A stretch of DNA of 64,000 bases from an uncultured bacterium (GCA_934875375.1 CAKXHL010000002.1:197359-261358), one strand, 5' to 3'; shown: positions 50,609 to 59,729, numbered from the stretch's first letter. Numbers and translations: made by a program. The notes: generated from the letters alone by a model not told the origin.

Positions 50609-51622
50609 TTACAGCAGATGTACCCCTCTGGCTTCGCAGGCGTCGATCATCTCGTTGGACCAGACGGCAGCCTGTACTTCGCCAATATGCACCTTGTTGA
50701 GCATCAGCATGCAGATACGCGACTGCCCAATACCGCCACCCATGGTAAGGGGCAGCTGCCCTTCCAGCAGCATTTTGTGGAACGGTAGTTCGGCGCGGGA
50801 TTCGCAGTTTGCTTTGGCCAACTGCTCTTGCAGCGCTTTTTCATCTACCCGGATACCCATAGAGGATATCTCCACCGCCCGATTCAAAAGCGGGTACCAT
50901 ACCAGAATATCACCGTTTAAGGACCAGTCGTCATAGTCTGGAGCCCGGCCGTCGTGGGGTCTGCCGGAACGCAGCTTATCCCCGATCTGCATCAAAAATA
51001 CCAGGCCATGCTCTTTACAGGCCGTGTCTTCCCTCTCTTTGGGGGTCAGTTCCGGATAACGGTCTTCCAGCTGCTGTGTAGTAAGAAAGGTGATTTTCTC
51101 CGGAATCACCCGGTTCAGAATGGGGAACCGCCGGCACGCCTGATCCTGGGTACGTTTTAGCGCGCCGACAATGGCTTTTACCGTGTCCTGCAGATAGGTG
51201 ATATTGCGCAGCTGTGTCGTGATGACCTTTTCCCAGTCCCATTGATCTACGTAAACCGAGTGCAGATTATCCAGATCCTCATCCCGGCGGATGGCATTCA
51301 TATCGGTATAAATGCCGCTGCCGGGGCCAAAGCCGTAGCGCTTGAGCGCCAGACGTTTCCATTTGGCGAGACTGTGCACCACCTGCACATCGCTGTGCAT
51401 TTCCAACACGTCAAACTGAACCGGGCGCTCCACACCATTGAGATCGTCGTTGAGTCCCGACTCCGGCCGGACAAATAAAGGAGCGGACACCCGAATCAGG
51501 TGTAAAGCCTCGCCCAATTCCCGTTCAAAAGTATCCTTCACCAGCTTAATGGCAATTTCCGTATTGAGGATATCCAATTTCGAAGTATAATGATCTGGTA
51601 AAATCAGTTTTTGTAAAGACAT
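50609..51622 (-). CDS. asnA: Aspartate--ammonia ligase
   Basis: 337 residues from ATG 51622 (GGAGGATGAG upstream). Class II aminoacyl-tRNA-synthetase-like fold: RVSAPLFVRPESGLNDDLNG, VERPVQFDVLEMHSDVQVVH, HSVYVDQWDWEKVI and the end GGGIGQSRICMLMLNKVHIG, all diagnostic for AsnA. It makes asparagine from aspartate, ammonia and ATP. It is a single gene between two terminators and the MFS gene. Its ammonia use is notable beside a GatD lacking glutaminase residues (54612). Confidence 0.96.
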   Translation of the reverse strand: MSLQKLILPDHYTSKLDILNTEIAIKLVKDTFERELGEALHLIRVSAPLFVRPESGLNDDLNGVERPVQFDVLEMHSDVQVVHSLAKWKRLALKRYGFGPGSGIYTDMNAIRRDEDLDNLHSVYVDQWDWEKVITTQLRNITYLQDTVKAIVGALKRTQDQACRRFPILNRVIPEKITFLTTQQLEDRYPELTPKEREDTACKEHGLVFLMQIGDKLRSGRPHDGRAPDYDDWSLNGDILVWYPLLNRAVEISSMGIRVDEKALQEQLAKANCESRAELPFHKMLLEGQLPLTMGGGIGQSRICMLMLNKVHIGEVQAAVWSNEMIDACEARGVHLL

Positions 51623-51721
51623 GCCCCTCATCCTCCAAACAGCTTGCAGTTTTAACGGTTCTGTCCTGCATTTTACCACAGATCACCGCCTCTGGCAAGA
51701 AAAAACGGAGGAAAGGCTTTG

Positions 51722-53020
51722 CTATTCTCCCACGGCAATGGATTGCGCGTCTTTTTTCTCCGTGCGGGACCAAAACATCAGCGCGCCGCAGCCCAGCGAA
51801 ACGACGATGGCAAATAAAAAGGGATACAGGCGGCTGACATCGCTCATAGCCCCCATCACCGTCCCGAATGGTGAGGTAATTGCCAGAGCAATAACATGCA
51901 GCATGGCATAAACCCGCGAACGCTCTTTTTTGTCCACATACAAAAACAGCAGAGATTCCTTTCTCGGAATGACAAACGCATTGGCGATGGCCTCGAAAAA
52001 AATATAAAAGACAGCTCCTGTCCAGGAAGCCCCTTGGAACAACAGCGGACAGGCAAAGGCAACCGCGTATAAAACAAGCCCGATCGTCAAAACCGTCCGA
52101 TGGCTTTTTTCGTTGATTTTGCTTTGAGCGGTAAACATAAATAACAGGCACACAGCTGCCCGGATCATGGGGATGTATCCCAGCGAAGCGGTGGGCAGGC
52201 CCAGCCGTTCGGTGGCAAAGTCATAGAAAAAGGTATTAATAATAATATTGTTGATGCCAATGGTAATCACCAGTATCAGCAAAAGACGGGTTGCCGGCGT
52301 GGTAAAAATCAGTTTAAAAACCCTTCCATAGCCGGAAAACATCCGGTAAAGCGGAATGTTTTTGGTCTCAGTGATCCTCTTTTTGCCCTGTGCCGTCTCT
52401 TTCGCTTTCCAAAAAAGCAGCGTACATTTAAATGCTTGGGACAAAAAAGCAAAGAAATAAACGCCCCGCAACGCCGGGATGATACTGAATTTTTGCACCA
52501 GAATGATGGAAATCGGGGTCAGAAAAGTGGCGGCCAGCTGCACCATAGTAATACCGGAAAAAGCGTAGGGAATTTTTTTAGGCGGGCAGTCTTCTGTCAA
52601 AAGGCCATTCCAGGCATTGGTATTGATCTGCCAGCAGCCGCCCAATGCCATGGAAGCTGCAAACCACCAGAAATTCTTTGCGCAGGCCAAAAGCAACACT
52701 GACAGCGCACCGGACAAAAGATCAAAATAATAGCAGGTTTTTCTGCGGCCCAGTTTATCGGTGATGACGCCCCCCAAAAAGGAGCTGATAAACTGCGCGG
52801 CCAGCTGAATGGTGACCAATGTTCCCAGAAGCGTTCCCAGGTTGGCATTGTCCAGCCCGATGATCGCCTTTCGGTACTCCACCGCATAAGCCACATACAG
52901 CGCATTGGTAATCGCCCAAAATGGTTCGCACAGCACGCACCACTTGGCATTCCCCTCCAGCTGCATCAGCTGATCCATCAAGGGACTTTTTCTTAACAGC
53001 CGGGAAAAAGCGTTTGCCAT
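51722..53020 (-). CDS. MFS transporter
   Basis: 432 residues with about 12 helices. The loop GGVITDKLGRRKTCYYFDLL between helices 2 and 3 is the MFS signature (GxxxDRxGRR). Other segments: MALGGCWQINTNAWNGLLTE and LLLILVITIGINNIIINTFF. The N-terminus is cytoplasmic (LMDQLMQLEGNAKWCVLCEP). The substrate cannot be inferred. ATG 53020 has AAAGAAAGCAGGTG upstream. It lies divergent to murT with 287 noncoding bases between. Confidence 0.88.
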   Translation of the reverse strand: MANAFSRLLRKSPLMDQLMQLEGNAKWCVLCEPFWAITNALYVAYAVEYRKAIIGLDNANLGTLLGTLVTIQLAAQFISSFLGGVITDKLGRRKTCYYFDLLSGALSVLLLACAKNFWWFAASMALGGCWQINTNAWNGLLTEDCPPKKIPYAFSGITMVQLAATFLTPISIILVQKFSIIPALRGVYFFAFLSQAFKCTLLFWKAKETAQGKKRITETKNIPLYRMFSGYGRVFKLIFTTPATRLLLILVITIGINNIIINTFFYDFATERLGLPTASLGYIPMIRAAVCLLFMFTAQSKINEKSHRTVLTIGLVLYAVAFACPLLFQGASWTGAVFYIFFEAIANAFVIPRKESLLFLYVDKKERSRVYAMLHVIALAITSPFGTVMGAMSDVSRLYPFLFAIVVSLGCGALMFWSRTEKKDAQSIAVGE

Positions 53021-53307
53021 AAAAAATTCACCTGCTTTCTTTTAATAGGACAGGATAATACATCCTTTTCTCCATCATACCGGAAAAAGGTGGTAATTTC
53101 AAGTCGGTTTTGAACAAATACTCTTGTTTTTTTACTTGAAATCAGAAAGTTTTTAGTGATCATTCCAAATTGGAAAGTTTTTCGCAGATCCTGCTTTTTC
53201 TCTTTTCTTTATTTTTTGTTTATGATAGAATAAAGAGGAATTTGTATACATTTATTTTGTCGGGCTGCTTGTTCAGTGGCCGACTTTATCTCAACCGAGG
53301 TGCTATT

Positions 53308-54615
53308 ATGAAAATGAAACTGGCCCTTTTGCTGGGGAAGCTTTTGTATCTGCTGGGCAAACCGTTTGGAAAATCTACAAATCTGCCCGGCGAGCTGGCG
53401 CTGAAGATCTGCCCGCAGATGATGGGCAATTTCCGATTTGACGGTAAAATCCTTGCCGTTACCGGGTCGAATGGAAAGACTTCCACGGCCAATATGATTG
53501 CCTATATTTTGAAAAAGCAGGGGCATTCGGTGGCGCATAACGCCAAGGGCTCCAACCTGACCGGCGGGGTGGCCACTACGCTGCTGGCGGCGTCTACCAT
53601 GGGTGGGCGTATCAAACAGGATTTTGTGGTGCTGGAAGTGGACGAGCGTTTTTCCCGGCTGATCTTCCGGGATTTTTCACCGGACTACCTGCTTTGTACC
53701 AATTTATTCCGCGATCAGCTGACCCGCAACGGAAATGTGGATGTAATCATCGAGAAGCTGCAAGAGGCGATCAAACCGTCGGTCAAGCTGATTTTAAATG
53801 GGAACGACCCGATTAGCGGCGATCTGGCCCCACAGAACCAAAGGGTTTATTACGGCCTTTCCAAAACGGAGCAATCATCGGAAAAATGCCTCAACATCAC
53901 CCATGACGCAAAGGTTTGCCCCCGTTGTTTTGGCCGCATGAGCTATACTTACTATCACTACAACCACATCGGCGGTTTCCAGTGCTCCAAATGCGGTTAT
54001 ATCAATCCCCAATGGAGCTATACGGCCGACAATGTCGATTTTTCTTCAGGCGATTTTACCATCAACGGGTGCCGGGTTCACACCGATTATAAAGATCTGT
54101 TCAATATCCTCAATACTACCGCCGCTGTTGCAGCCTGCACAGAATTGGGCTTGCCGCTGGAGAACTGTTGTCAGGCCGTGTCCACTTTTGTTGCGTTGAA
54201 ACAGCGATACGACGAATTCCAGGTCGGCAGCCGCCGTGCGGTGATGATCCTTTCCAAAAACCAGAATCCGGTCTCTTTTGACCAGTCCATTACCCATGTA
54301 TTGGAGCGAGATGGGGAAAAGACGGTGGTCGTTTTCATCAATAATATCAACCATACCGGTCACCGGGATACCACTTGGCTTTATGACATTGGCTTTGAAC
54401 GGCTGCTGGGCAAGGTAGACGCTGTTGTGGGCACCGGGCCCAGGGCCTATGATCTGGCAGTGCGGCTGAAGCTGGCGGGTTTTCCGCCGGAACAAATCCG
54501 CATCGAACGGGATTTGTCCCAACTCAAAGCAGTAGTGGATAAAACCCGCGGCGATATTTGCATTTTGACTGAACTGTATGATGCAAAGTCCATTCTGGAG
54601 GTGATCAGCAAATGA
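53308..54615 (+). CDS. murT: Lipid II isoglutaminyl synthase, MurT subunit
   Basis: 435 residues from ATG 53308 (GAGGTGC upstream). Mur ligase P-loop KILAVTGSNGKTSTANMIAY; central domain FVVLEVDERFSRLIFRDFSP; a Cys4 ribbon CPRCFGRMSYTYYHYNHIGG then CSKCGY, typical of MurT; C-terminal domain with INNINHTGHRDTTWLYDIGF, which holds the Asp region that completes the GatD triad in S. aureus. It activates D-Glu of lipid II for amidation. The stop overlaps the gatD start by 4 bases. Confidence 0.93.
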   Translation: MKMKLALLLGKLLYLLGKPFGKSTNLPGELALKICPQMMGNFRFDGKILAVTGSNGKTSTANMIAYILKKQGHSVAHNAKGSNLTGGVATTLLAASTMGGRIKQDFVVLEVDERFSRLIFRDFSPDYLLCTNLFRDQLTRNGNVDVIIEKLQEAIKPSVKLILNGNDPISGDLAPQNQRVYYGLSKTEQSSEKCLNITHDAKVCPRCFGRMSYTYYHYNHIGGFQCSKCGYINPQWSYTADNVDFSSGDFTINGCRVHTDYKDLFNILNTTAAVAACTELGLPLENCCQAVSTFVALKQRYDEFQVGSRRAVMILSKNQNPVSFDQSITHVLERDGEKTVVVFINNINHTGHRDTTWLYDIGFERLLGKVDAVVGTGPRAYDLAVRLKLAGFPPEQIRIERDLSQLKAVVDKTRGDICILTELYDAKSILEVISK

Positions 54616-55325
54616 GCAAAGTGAACATTCTCTGGATGTACGACGACCTGTTGGATTTGTATGGAGACTGGGGCAACCTGCTTGCGGTGACCAAAGGGCT
54701 GGATGCGATGGGGATTCCATGGGAAATTGACCACAAAAGCTTGGGGGATCAGCCGGACTTTTCCCGCTATCAAATGATTTATATTGGCCCGGGAAAAGCG
54801 CGGAATCTGGCCGAAGCAGCAAAAGATCTGGCCTGTCAAAAACAGGCTGTGCTGGATGCGGTGGAGCGCGGCGTTGTGTTCCTGGCAACTGGGAACAGCC
54901 GCCTTCTGTTCGGCAAAAGCTTTACTGGTGCCGACGGGCAGCAGATACCCGGTATTGGGCTGTTTGACTATACGGGCGAAGAAACCGGCAACGTCTTTAT
55001 TTCCGACGTATTGGCTCACCCGATATTCGCGCCGGAAACCGCATCTTATGGTTTTATCAACCGAACCGCCCATATTCATGGTAATGACCGGGATCCGCTC
55101 TTTACTGTAGTAAAAGGGGCGGGGGATGGCGAAATCGCCGGAGAATCCCACGAGGGGAATTTGTACCGGAACTTTTTCGGCACCTGGCAGTTAGGCCCTC
55201 TTCTGGTCAAAAATCCGGAGATTTTAAAGGAACTGCTCCGCCGGCTGGTAGGAGAAGCTTTCCGGGACTGGAATACAACTGCTGAGGAACTGGCACTGAA
55301 GCTGACTTTAAATGAACTGCAATAA
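54612..55325 (+). CDS. gatD: Lipid II isoglutaminyl synthase, GatD-like subunit lacking catalytic Cys and His
   Basis: 237 residues. Class I glutamine amidotransferase-like fold in the GatD position: VNILWMYDDLLDLYGDWGN, QMIYIGPGKARNLAEAAKD, IPGIGLFDYTGEETGNVFIS. In S. aureus GatD the nucleophile Cys94 lies in a VCGGYQ-type loop and His189 in a GTYxHGP segment. Here the loop reads LATGNSRLLFG (Thr about residue 93, no Cys) and the His segment reads FFGTWQLGPLLVKNP (Leu about 194). Glutaminase chemistry should be absent, although partnership with MurT is kept by gene overlap. Possibly the complex uses free ammonia or is inactive. Confidence 0.85.
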   Translation: MSKVNILWMYDDLLDLYGDWGNLLAVTKGLDAMGIPWEIDHKSLGDQPDFSRYQMIYIGPGKARNLAEAAKDLACQKQAVLDAVERGVVFLATGNSRLLFGKSFTGADGQQIPGIGLFDYTGEETGNVFISDVLAHPIFAPETASYGFINRTAHIHGNDRDPLFTVVKGAGDGEIAGESHEGNLYRNFFGTWQLGPLLVKNPEILKELLRRLVGEAFRDWNTTAEELALKLTLNELQ

Positions 55326-55383
55326 TCTTGCAAGCGGACGCGATTTTACAAACTGCCGTCCGCTTTTTCATAGGAGGACTTTT

Positions 55384-56226
55384 ATGCGCGACAAAACCCT
55401 TTATCTTTCGGATCTGGACGGTACGCTGCTGCAAAATGACGCGTCCTTATCTCCGTTTGCTGTCCGGGAGCTCAACCGCATGATTGAAAAAGGGCTGTGC
55501 TTTTCTATCTCCAGCGCCCGCAGCACCGGTACGGTGATCGGGATTCTTGATGGGCTTCGTCTCACTGTCCCGATTGCACTGTTTAACGGGGTAATTTACT
55601 ATGATTATTCCGCAGCGCGGTTTGTCCGGGTCATGGACATTGACCCGCAGGCGGCACGGCAGGTTGCCCGGGTCATGGAACAGTATGATCTCCACAGCAC
55701 CATGTATACCTACCAGGATCAGCAGCTGTTCGCTTGTTACACTAGTCTGGATACGGAAAGGGAGCGCCAGTTTGCAGCCGAGCGCTCCCGTTTTCCTCAA
55801 AAAAAGTGGCGCCAGGTAGACTCTCTGGCTAAAACAGCAGAGAATGAGCGGGTGGTATTTTTCTCCATGCCAGGGCCAAAAGAAAAAATGGATTGCTTGT
55901 ATGCCGAAATGGAAAAAATTCCAAATATTACGCTTTCTTATTATCTGGACACCTATGAGCCGCTTTGGTATCTGGAAATTCAGGCTGGCGGCGTGGACAA
56001 ACGACTTTCGGTTGAGATTCTCCGCGAAATGGCTGGTGCAGACCACGTCATTGCTTTCGGAGATAATCACAATGATCTGGCGATGGCAGATGGAGCGGAT
56101 CAGTTCTGCGCGGTGAGAAACGCCACTGCCGATGTATTGGCCCGCGCCGATCAAATCGTGCCTGCCAATACAGAAGACGGCGTGATCCGCTATCTGCTGG
56201 AACTGGAAGCAAAAGGAGGCTGGTAA
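55384..56226 (+). CDS. HAD-superfamily Cof-type phosphatase
   Basis: 280 residues from ATG 55384 (AGGAGGA upstream). HAD motif I: LYLSDLDGTLLQNDASLS (DxDGT); motif II CFSISSARSTG with Ser/Thr; motif III Lys in the GGVDKRLSVEILRE segment; motif IV IAFGDNHNDLAMADGAD. The Cof/IIB cap lies in the middle. These hydrolases dephosphorylate sugar phosphates or flavin-type substrates; the specific one is unknown. Follows gatD with 58 bases between. Confidence 0.93.
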   Translation: MRDKTLYLSDLDGTLLQNDASLSPFAVRELNRMIEKGLCFSISSARSTGTVIGILDGLRLTVPIALFNGVIYYDYSAARFVRVMDIDPQAARQVARVMEQYDLHSTMYTYQDQQLFACYTSLDTERERQFAAERSRFPQKKWRQVDSLAKTAENERVVFFSMPGPKEKMDCLYAEMEKIPNITLSYYLDTYEPLWYLEIQAGGVDKRLSVEILREMAGADHVIAFGDNHNDLAMADGADQFCAVRNATADVLARADQIVPANTEDGVIRYLLELEAKGGW

Positions 56227-56234
56227 TACAGCCG

Positions 56235-56378
56235 CAAACAGCAAGCCCGCTGTTTTGATTCCCGTTGACCCAAACGGATTGAGAACTCACCTCCAAACAC
56301 GGGAGCCCTTTTCCACGTAAACCCACCAGATCCCTTGGCAATTCCTTCGGCTCTTCTGCGCGAACTGCTTTGACTTGA
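56235..56378 (-). ncRNA. Possible structured noncoding RNA (6S-like candidate, weak)
   Basis: The minus strand shows several stems: GGCAAT...ATTGCC around 36 bases, CTCC-7-GGAG, and CCGTT-6-AACGG, plus similar blocks GGGTTTACGTGG and GGGTCAACGGG. The sequence looks conserved-noncoding rather than coding. Assignment to 6S RNA is only a guess from composition and stems; it could also be a cis element on plus. Confidence 0.25.
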
Positions 56379-56444
56379 TTGCCGGTATCCTTTCAGAAAA
56401 TGCCGCCTTTTGGGAAAATACCAACTTTTTACCGAAAAGTCCTG

Positions 56445-56474
56445 TTGCCTTTTTATATAGATGTTTGCTATAAT
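56445..56474 (+). promoter_or_regulatory. Promoter of the glycosyltransferase operon
   Basis: TTGCCT (56445-56450), 18-base spacer, TATAAT (56469-56474) with TGC just before it (extended -10). The leader to ATG 56731 would be about 250 bases. Confidence 0.65.
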
Positions 56475-56730
56475 AAAATTAGAAAGCTGGAGTTTAGCGG
56501 TTTAGCCCCCTTATCGCCGGAAAGAATAAAAAAGCGGTTTTTTAAGGGGCAAAAGGGAGATATTTCCCCTTCGGTTTGACGAAAAAAATCCAGCTTTGGC
56601 GCAGAGGGAGTGAGGGACCTTGAAAGAGAAAGAAAAATCCGGTTCGACTCTGGAATCCATGAAGAAAAAACAGTCTCCCAGTCGTTCTTTTAGCAGAGGA
56701 AGAAACAGAAAGACAAAAGGAGGGGTTCAT

Positions 56731-57783
56731 ATGGTACGCATCAACATGCTGTCCTCAGCGGGAATGACCAAAGGCCATGGCGTTCTCTCTGCTTTTGAAG
56801 AGCAGACAAAGCTGGTCAGCGAGGGACTCGGTCCCAATTATACAGTGGTGATCAACAGCTGGAAAAAATCAGATATTTTGCATTTTCATACAGTAAACCC
56901 CAATTACCTGCTGCGCAGCTGGTTCACTTCTGCGGTAAAGGTGGGGTACGTTCATTTTCTGCCGCAGACGCTGGAGGGGTCCATCCGGCTGCCCCGGCCG
57001 ATTCAGAAACTTTTGTGCAAATACGTTTTGCTTTTTTATAAATCGATGGACAAGCTGATCGTGGTCAACCCATCTTTTATTCCCAAACTGGTAGAGTGCG
57101 GTATTCCAGCAGAAAAGATTGAATATATCCCGAACTTTGTGGATGATAAGCATTTTTATCCGATGCCGCAGGATGAGCGATTGAAAGCACGACAGGCTTT
57201 TGGGCTGGATACGGAAAAGTTTACGGTTCTGTGCGCCGGCCAGATGCAGAAACGAAAGGGATTTCTGGACTTTTTGGAGACCGCACGCCGCTGCCCGGAT
57301 ATGCAGTTTGTCTGGGCGGGAGGGTTTTCCTTTGGAAAAATTACCGATGGATATGAAGAAATCCGGCACGCGGCAGAACATCTGCCCGCCAATGTAACGC
57401 TTACTGGTATTGTACCGCGGGAAAAGATGAATGAACTTTACAATGCAGCGGACGTGTTTTTCCTGCCGTCTTTTGACGAACTATTCCCCATGACGCTGCT
57501 GGAATCCATGTGCTGCCACAAACCAATTTTGGTACGGGACTTGGACTTGTACCCCTGCATTCTGGAAGGATATTACACAGCCGCCAGCGACGTGGACGGC
57601 TTTGTAAGTCAGCTGCGTGCGCTGACCGATCCGGCGGTTCATTCGGCGGCCGCCGCCCGCTCTGCCGAAGGGCATCAGCGCTATACAAAAGCGGCGGTGC
57701 TTTCTTATTGGAAAAACTGCTATGCCTCTTTATTGCCGCAGGCGCAACCGGTGCCGCAGGCGCGGGGTGATTTGCATTTATGA
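56731..57783 (+). CDS. GT4 family glycosyltransferase (probable glycolipid synthase)
   Basis: 350 residues from ATG 56731 (AAAGGAGGGG upstream). N-terminal domain VRINMLSSAGMTKGHGVLSA, DILHFHTVNPNYLL; C-terminal nucleotide-sugar domain with CAGQMQKRKGFLDFLETARR, LTGIVPREKMNELYNAADVF and FLPSFDELFPMTLLESMCCH (the ExFP/E-x7-E motif of GT4). The fold resembles alpha-glucosyl-diacylglycerol synthases, which would fit the neighbouring membrane protein, but the substrate is not certain. The stop overlaps the next start by ATGA. Confidence 0.88.
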   Translation: MVRINMLSSAGMTKGHGVLSAFEEQTKLVSEGLGPNYTVVINSWKKSDILHFHTVNPNYLLRSWFTSAVKVGYVHFLPQTLEGSIRLPRPIQKLLCKYVLLFYKSMDKLIVVNPSFIPKLVECGIPAEKIEYIPNFVDDKHFYPMPQDERLKARQAFGLDTEKFTVLCAGQMQKRKGFLDFLETARRCPDMQFVWAGGFSFGKITDGYEEIRHAAEHLPANVTLTGIVPREKMNELYNAADVFFLPSFDELFPMTLLESMCCHKPILVRDLDLYPCILEGYYTAASDVDGFVSQLRALTDPAVHSAAAARSAEGHQRYTKAAVLSYWKNCYASLLPQAQPVPQARGDLHL

Positions 57784-58376
57784 GTATCTGCGGAGGAAAA
57801 ATTCTCAGTGCGACAGTAACCATTGTTGGAATTCTGATATCGCTGGTGCTGGTGATTATCGGACTGAAAATGGGGGTGTTTACCTCCCCGGAAACGTTGC
57901 AGATGTTTCTGCGCGGCGCTGGGCTTTGGGCCCCGCTGGTTTTTGTGGGGATTCAGGTGGTGCAGGTCGTGTTTCCCATTATCCCAGGCGGGCTGACCTG
58001 CATAGCCGGTGTGCTTCTGTTTGGCCCTGTGTGGGGCTTTGTATATAATTACGTGGGGATCTGTATCGGTTCCTGCATCAATTTTTCGCTGGCAAAACAA
58101 TATGGCCGTCCCTTTGTGGAGCGGTCTGTTTCGGAAAAAGTGTGGGGAAAATACATCAAATGGCTGGATTCTCCAAAATTTGATTTGTATTTTGCGCTGG
58201 CAATCTTTTTTCCGGTGGCCCCAGATGATTTTCTCTGCCTGCTGGCAGGGCTGACACCGATGAAATTTCGTCGCTTTGTCGCTATCATCCTGCTGGGCAA
58301 GCCGCTTGCTCTATTGGCTTACAGCTGGGGGCTGGCCACTGCGTTGAGCTGGCTGGCGCAATTTTTAGGCCGGTAA
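57780..58376 (+). CDS. TVP38/TMEM64 (VTT/DedA-like) membrane protein
   Basis: 198 residues. Helices: TVTIVGILISLVLVIIGLKM, WAPLVFVGIQVVQVVFPIIP, and the VTT core GGLTCIAGVLLFGPVWGFVY with NYVGICIGSCINFSLAKQYG, then LPVAP-like FFPVAPDDFLCLLAGLTPMK near the end. VTT proteins are lipid scramblases/flippases in several organisms. Coupled to the GT4 gene by ATGA, consistent with glycolipid handling. Confidence 0.88.
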   Translation: MSICGGKILSATVTIVGILISLVLVIIGLKMGVFTSPETLQMFLRGAGLWAPLVFVGIQVVQVVFPIIPGGLTCIAGVLLFGPVWGFVYNYVGICIGSCINFSLAKQYGRPFVERSVSEKVWGKYIKWLDSPKFDLYFALAIFFPVAPDDFLCLLAGLTPMKFRRFVAIILLGKPLALLAYSWGLATALSWLAQFLGR

Positions 58377-58487
58377 AGCAACTCTGTCTGGATGGTAAGA
58401 ACAGGAATTCCGCCGGATTTTTGTGTTTCACCGATTCATTTTCGCGGTCATATTGTTTTGGCAAACTCGAAAAAAGGAGGACAATCC

Positions 58488-59090
58488 ATGACCGAGCGGG
58501 AAAAAATGCTGGCAGGACAGCTGTATGATCCTTCTGACGAAGAGCTATCCCATCTGCGAAAACGTGCGTTCCAGTTGGTAGAGCGGTTCAACCGTCTGCA
58601 AAAAGAGGACGCCGCAGCCCAGCGGGAAATCTTGCAGGCACTTTTGGGCAGTATGGGCGATCATGTGACTTTTCGGGCTTCTGTTCGGTTTGACTATGGC
58701 TGCAATACTTTTGTGGGAGACAACTGCTATTTTAATTTCAACGCAGTATTTTTAGACTGCGCTCCTATCCGTATCGGCTCCAACGTAATGGCTGGGCCAG
58801 GAACTTCGTTCTTTACCGCACTGCACCCGTTGCGGGCGGAAGAACGCAACGCCCGTACCGACGAAACGGGCCGCCGGTACAATTTGGAATACGCCAAACC
58901 GATCACCATAGAAGACGACGTGTGGCTGGGCGGCGGTGTAATTGTCAACGGCGGCGTGACCATCGGCCGTGGCGCAGTGATAGGGGCGGGCAGCGTAGTA
59001 ACCCGGGATATCCCGCCGGGCGTTGTCGCCGCAGGAGTGCCCTGCCGAGTCATCCGGCCGATTACAGAAGCGGACCGGATGATGGTTTAG
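58488..59090 (+). CDS. Maltose/galactoside O-acetyltransferase family
   Basis: 200 residues from ATG 58488 (AAAGGAGGAC upstream). N-terminal helical cap MTEREKMLAGQLYDPSDEEL, then left-handed beta-helix hexapeptides: YGCNTFVGDNCYFNFNAVFL, IRIGSNVMAGPGTSFFTALH (with the His) and the ITIEDDVWLGGGVIVNGGVT region. The DVWLGGG and AGVPCRVIR end are typical of Maa/LacA. It acetylates sugars with acetyl-CoA. Gap of 111 bases after the VTT gene and its own terminator. Confidence 0.92.
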   Translation: MTEREKMLAGQLYDPSDEELSHLRKRAFQLVERFNRLQKEDAAAQREILQALLGSMGDHVTFRASVRFDYGCNTFVGDNCYFNFNAVFLDCAPIRIGSNVMAGPGTSFFTALHPLRAEERNARTDETGRRYNLEYAKPITIEDDVWLGGGVIVNGGVTIGRGAVIGAGSVVTRDIPPGVVAAGVPCRVIRPITEADRMMV

Positions 59091-59112
59091 CAAGTGCTGT
59101 TTGAAAAATCAT

Positions 59113-59152
59113 AAGGCCCCGGAAAAGGATTTTTCTTTTCCGGGGCCTTTTT
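59113..59152. terminator. Bidirectional intrinsic terminator
   Basis: AAGGCCCCGGAAAA and TTTTCCGGGGCCTT arms with a T-run; lies between the acetyltransferase (plus) and mnmM (minus). Confidence 0.92.
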
Positions 59153-59177
59153 GACTGCGATCGCGCAATAAAACCGA

Positions 59178-59729
59178 TTACTTGCGGCGTTCCACCGCCA
59201 AAATATACGGGCATTCCGGTACGTGGATCAGCCGGTGCAGCAACACGTCGTACCGCTTGGGATCTAGGCCGGAAAGTTTTTGCTGAAGAGCCTCCCCCTC
59301 CAGCCGTCCTTCCTCGTGGCCGGGATAAATCACAATCACCAGCACGCCGCCTACCCGCAGCAAAGGCAGAGCCTTGTCCACTGCTTCTAGGGTAGTTTCT
59401 CTCCGGGTGGTTATTGCCTTATCCGCCCAGGGCAGATATCCCAGATTAAACACGCCGGCATCCAGCGGAGTCTGGATATAACGGTCCAGATTGCTGTGAC
59501 TGTCCAAAATCAGCCGGACGTTCCCGCCGGCGCTGTTGTTATCCAAAAGGGCCTGGGTCGCTTTCAGCGCCGCTGGTTGGATATCAAAGGCCCAAACCTG
59601 TCCGCCGGGCAAAGCGCGGCTGAGGAACAGTGTGTCGTGGCCGTTTCCCATGGTAAAATCCGCCGCCGTACCGCCAGGCCGAAGAGCTGGAAGCAACAGC
59701 TCCTTGGCCGTATGAAGAATACTTTGCAT
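59178..59729 (-). CDS. mnmM: tRNA mnm5-forming methyltransferase MnmM (YtqB family)
   Basis: 183 residues. Class I SAM fold: AADFTMGNGHDTLFLSRALP (SAM loop TxGxGxDT), VWAFDIQPAALKATQALLDN (acidic end of strand 2), GVFNLGYLPWADKAITTR (the NLGYLP motif of YtqB) and VLVIVIYPGHEEG. B. subtilis YtqB (MnmM) methylates the wobble uridine side chain nm5(s2)U34 to mnm5(s2)U34. Its start overlaps the stop of the radical-SAM gene as TAATG, so the pair is coupled. Confidence 0.9.
   Translation of the reverse strand: MQSILHTAKELLLPALRPGGTAADFTMGNGHDTLFLSRALPGGQVWAFDIQPAALKATQALLDNNSAGGNVRLILDSHSNLDRYIQTPLDAGVFNLGYLPWADKAITTRRETTLEAVDKALPLLRVGGVLVIVIYPGHEEGRLEGEALQQKLSGLDPKRYDVLLHRLIHVPECPYILAVERRK

Larger units (their letters stand above)
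56227..56730. other. Long noncoding region between HAD gene and glycosyltransferase
   Basis: About 500 bases without a supported gene. It contains a hairpin AAACAGC/GCTGTTT (56234-56257) that may end the HAD transcript, a structured stretch 56235-56378, a good promoter (56445-56474), and a 250-base leader with an 8-bp pair AAGCTGGA (56484-56491) to TCCAGCTT (56589-56596). A TTG-started frame from 56620 runs in frame into the glycosyltransferase, but its site is poor. Confidence 0.6.
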
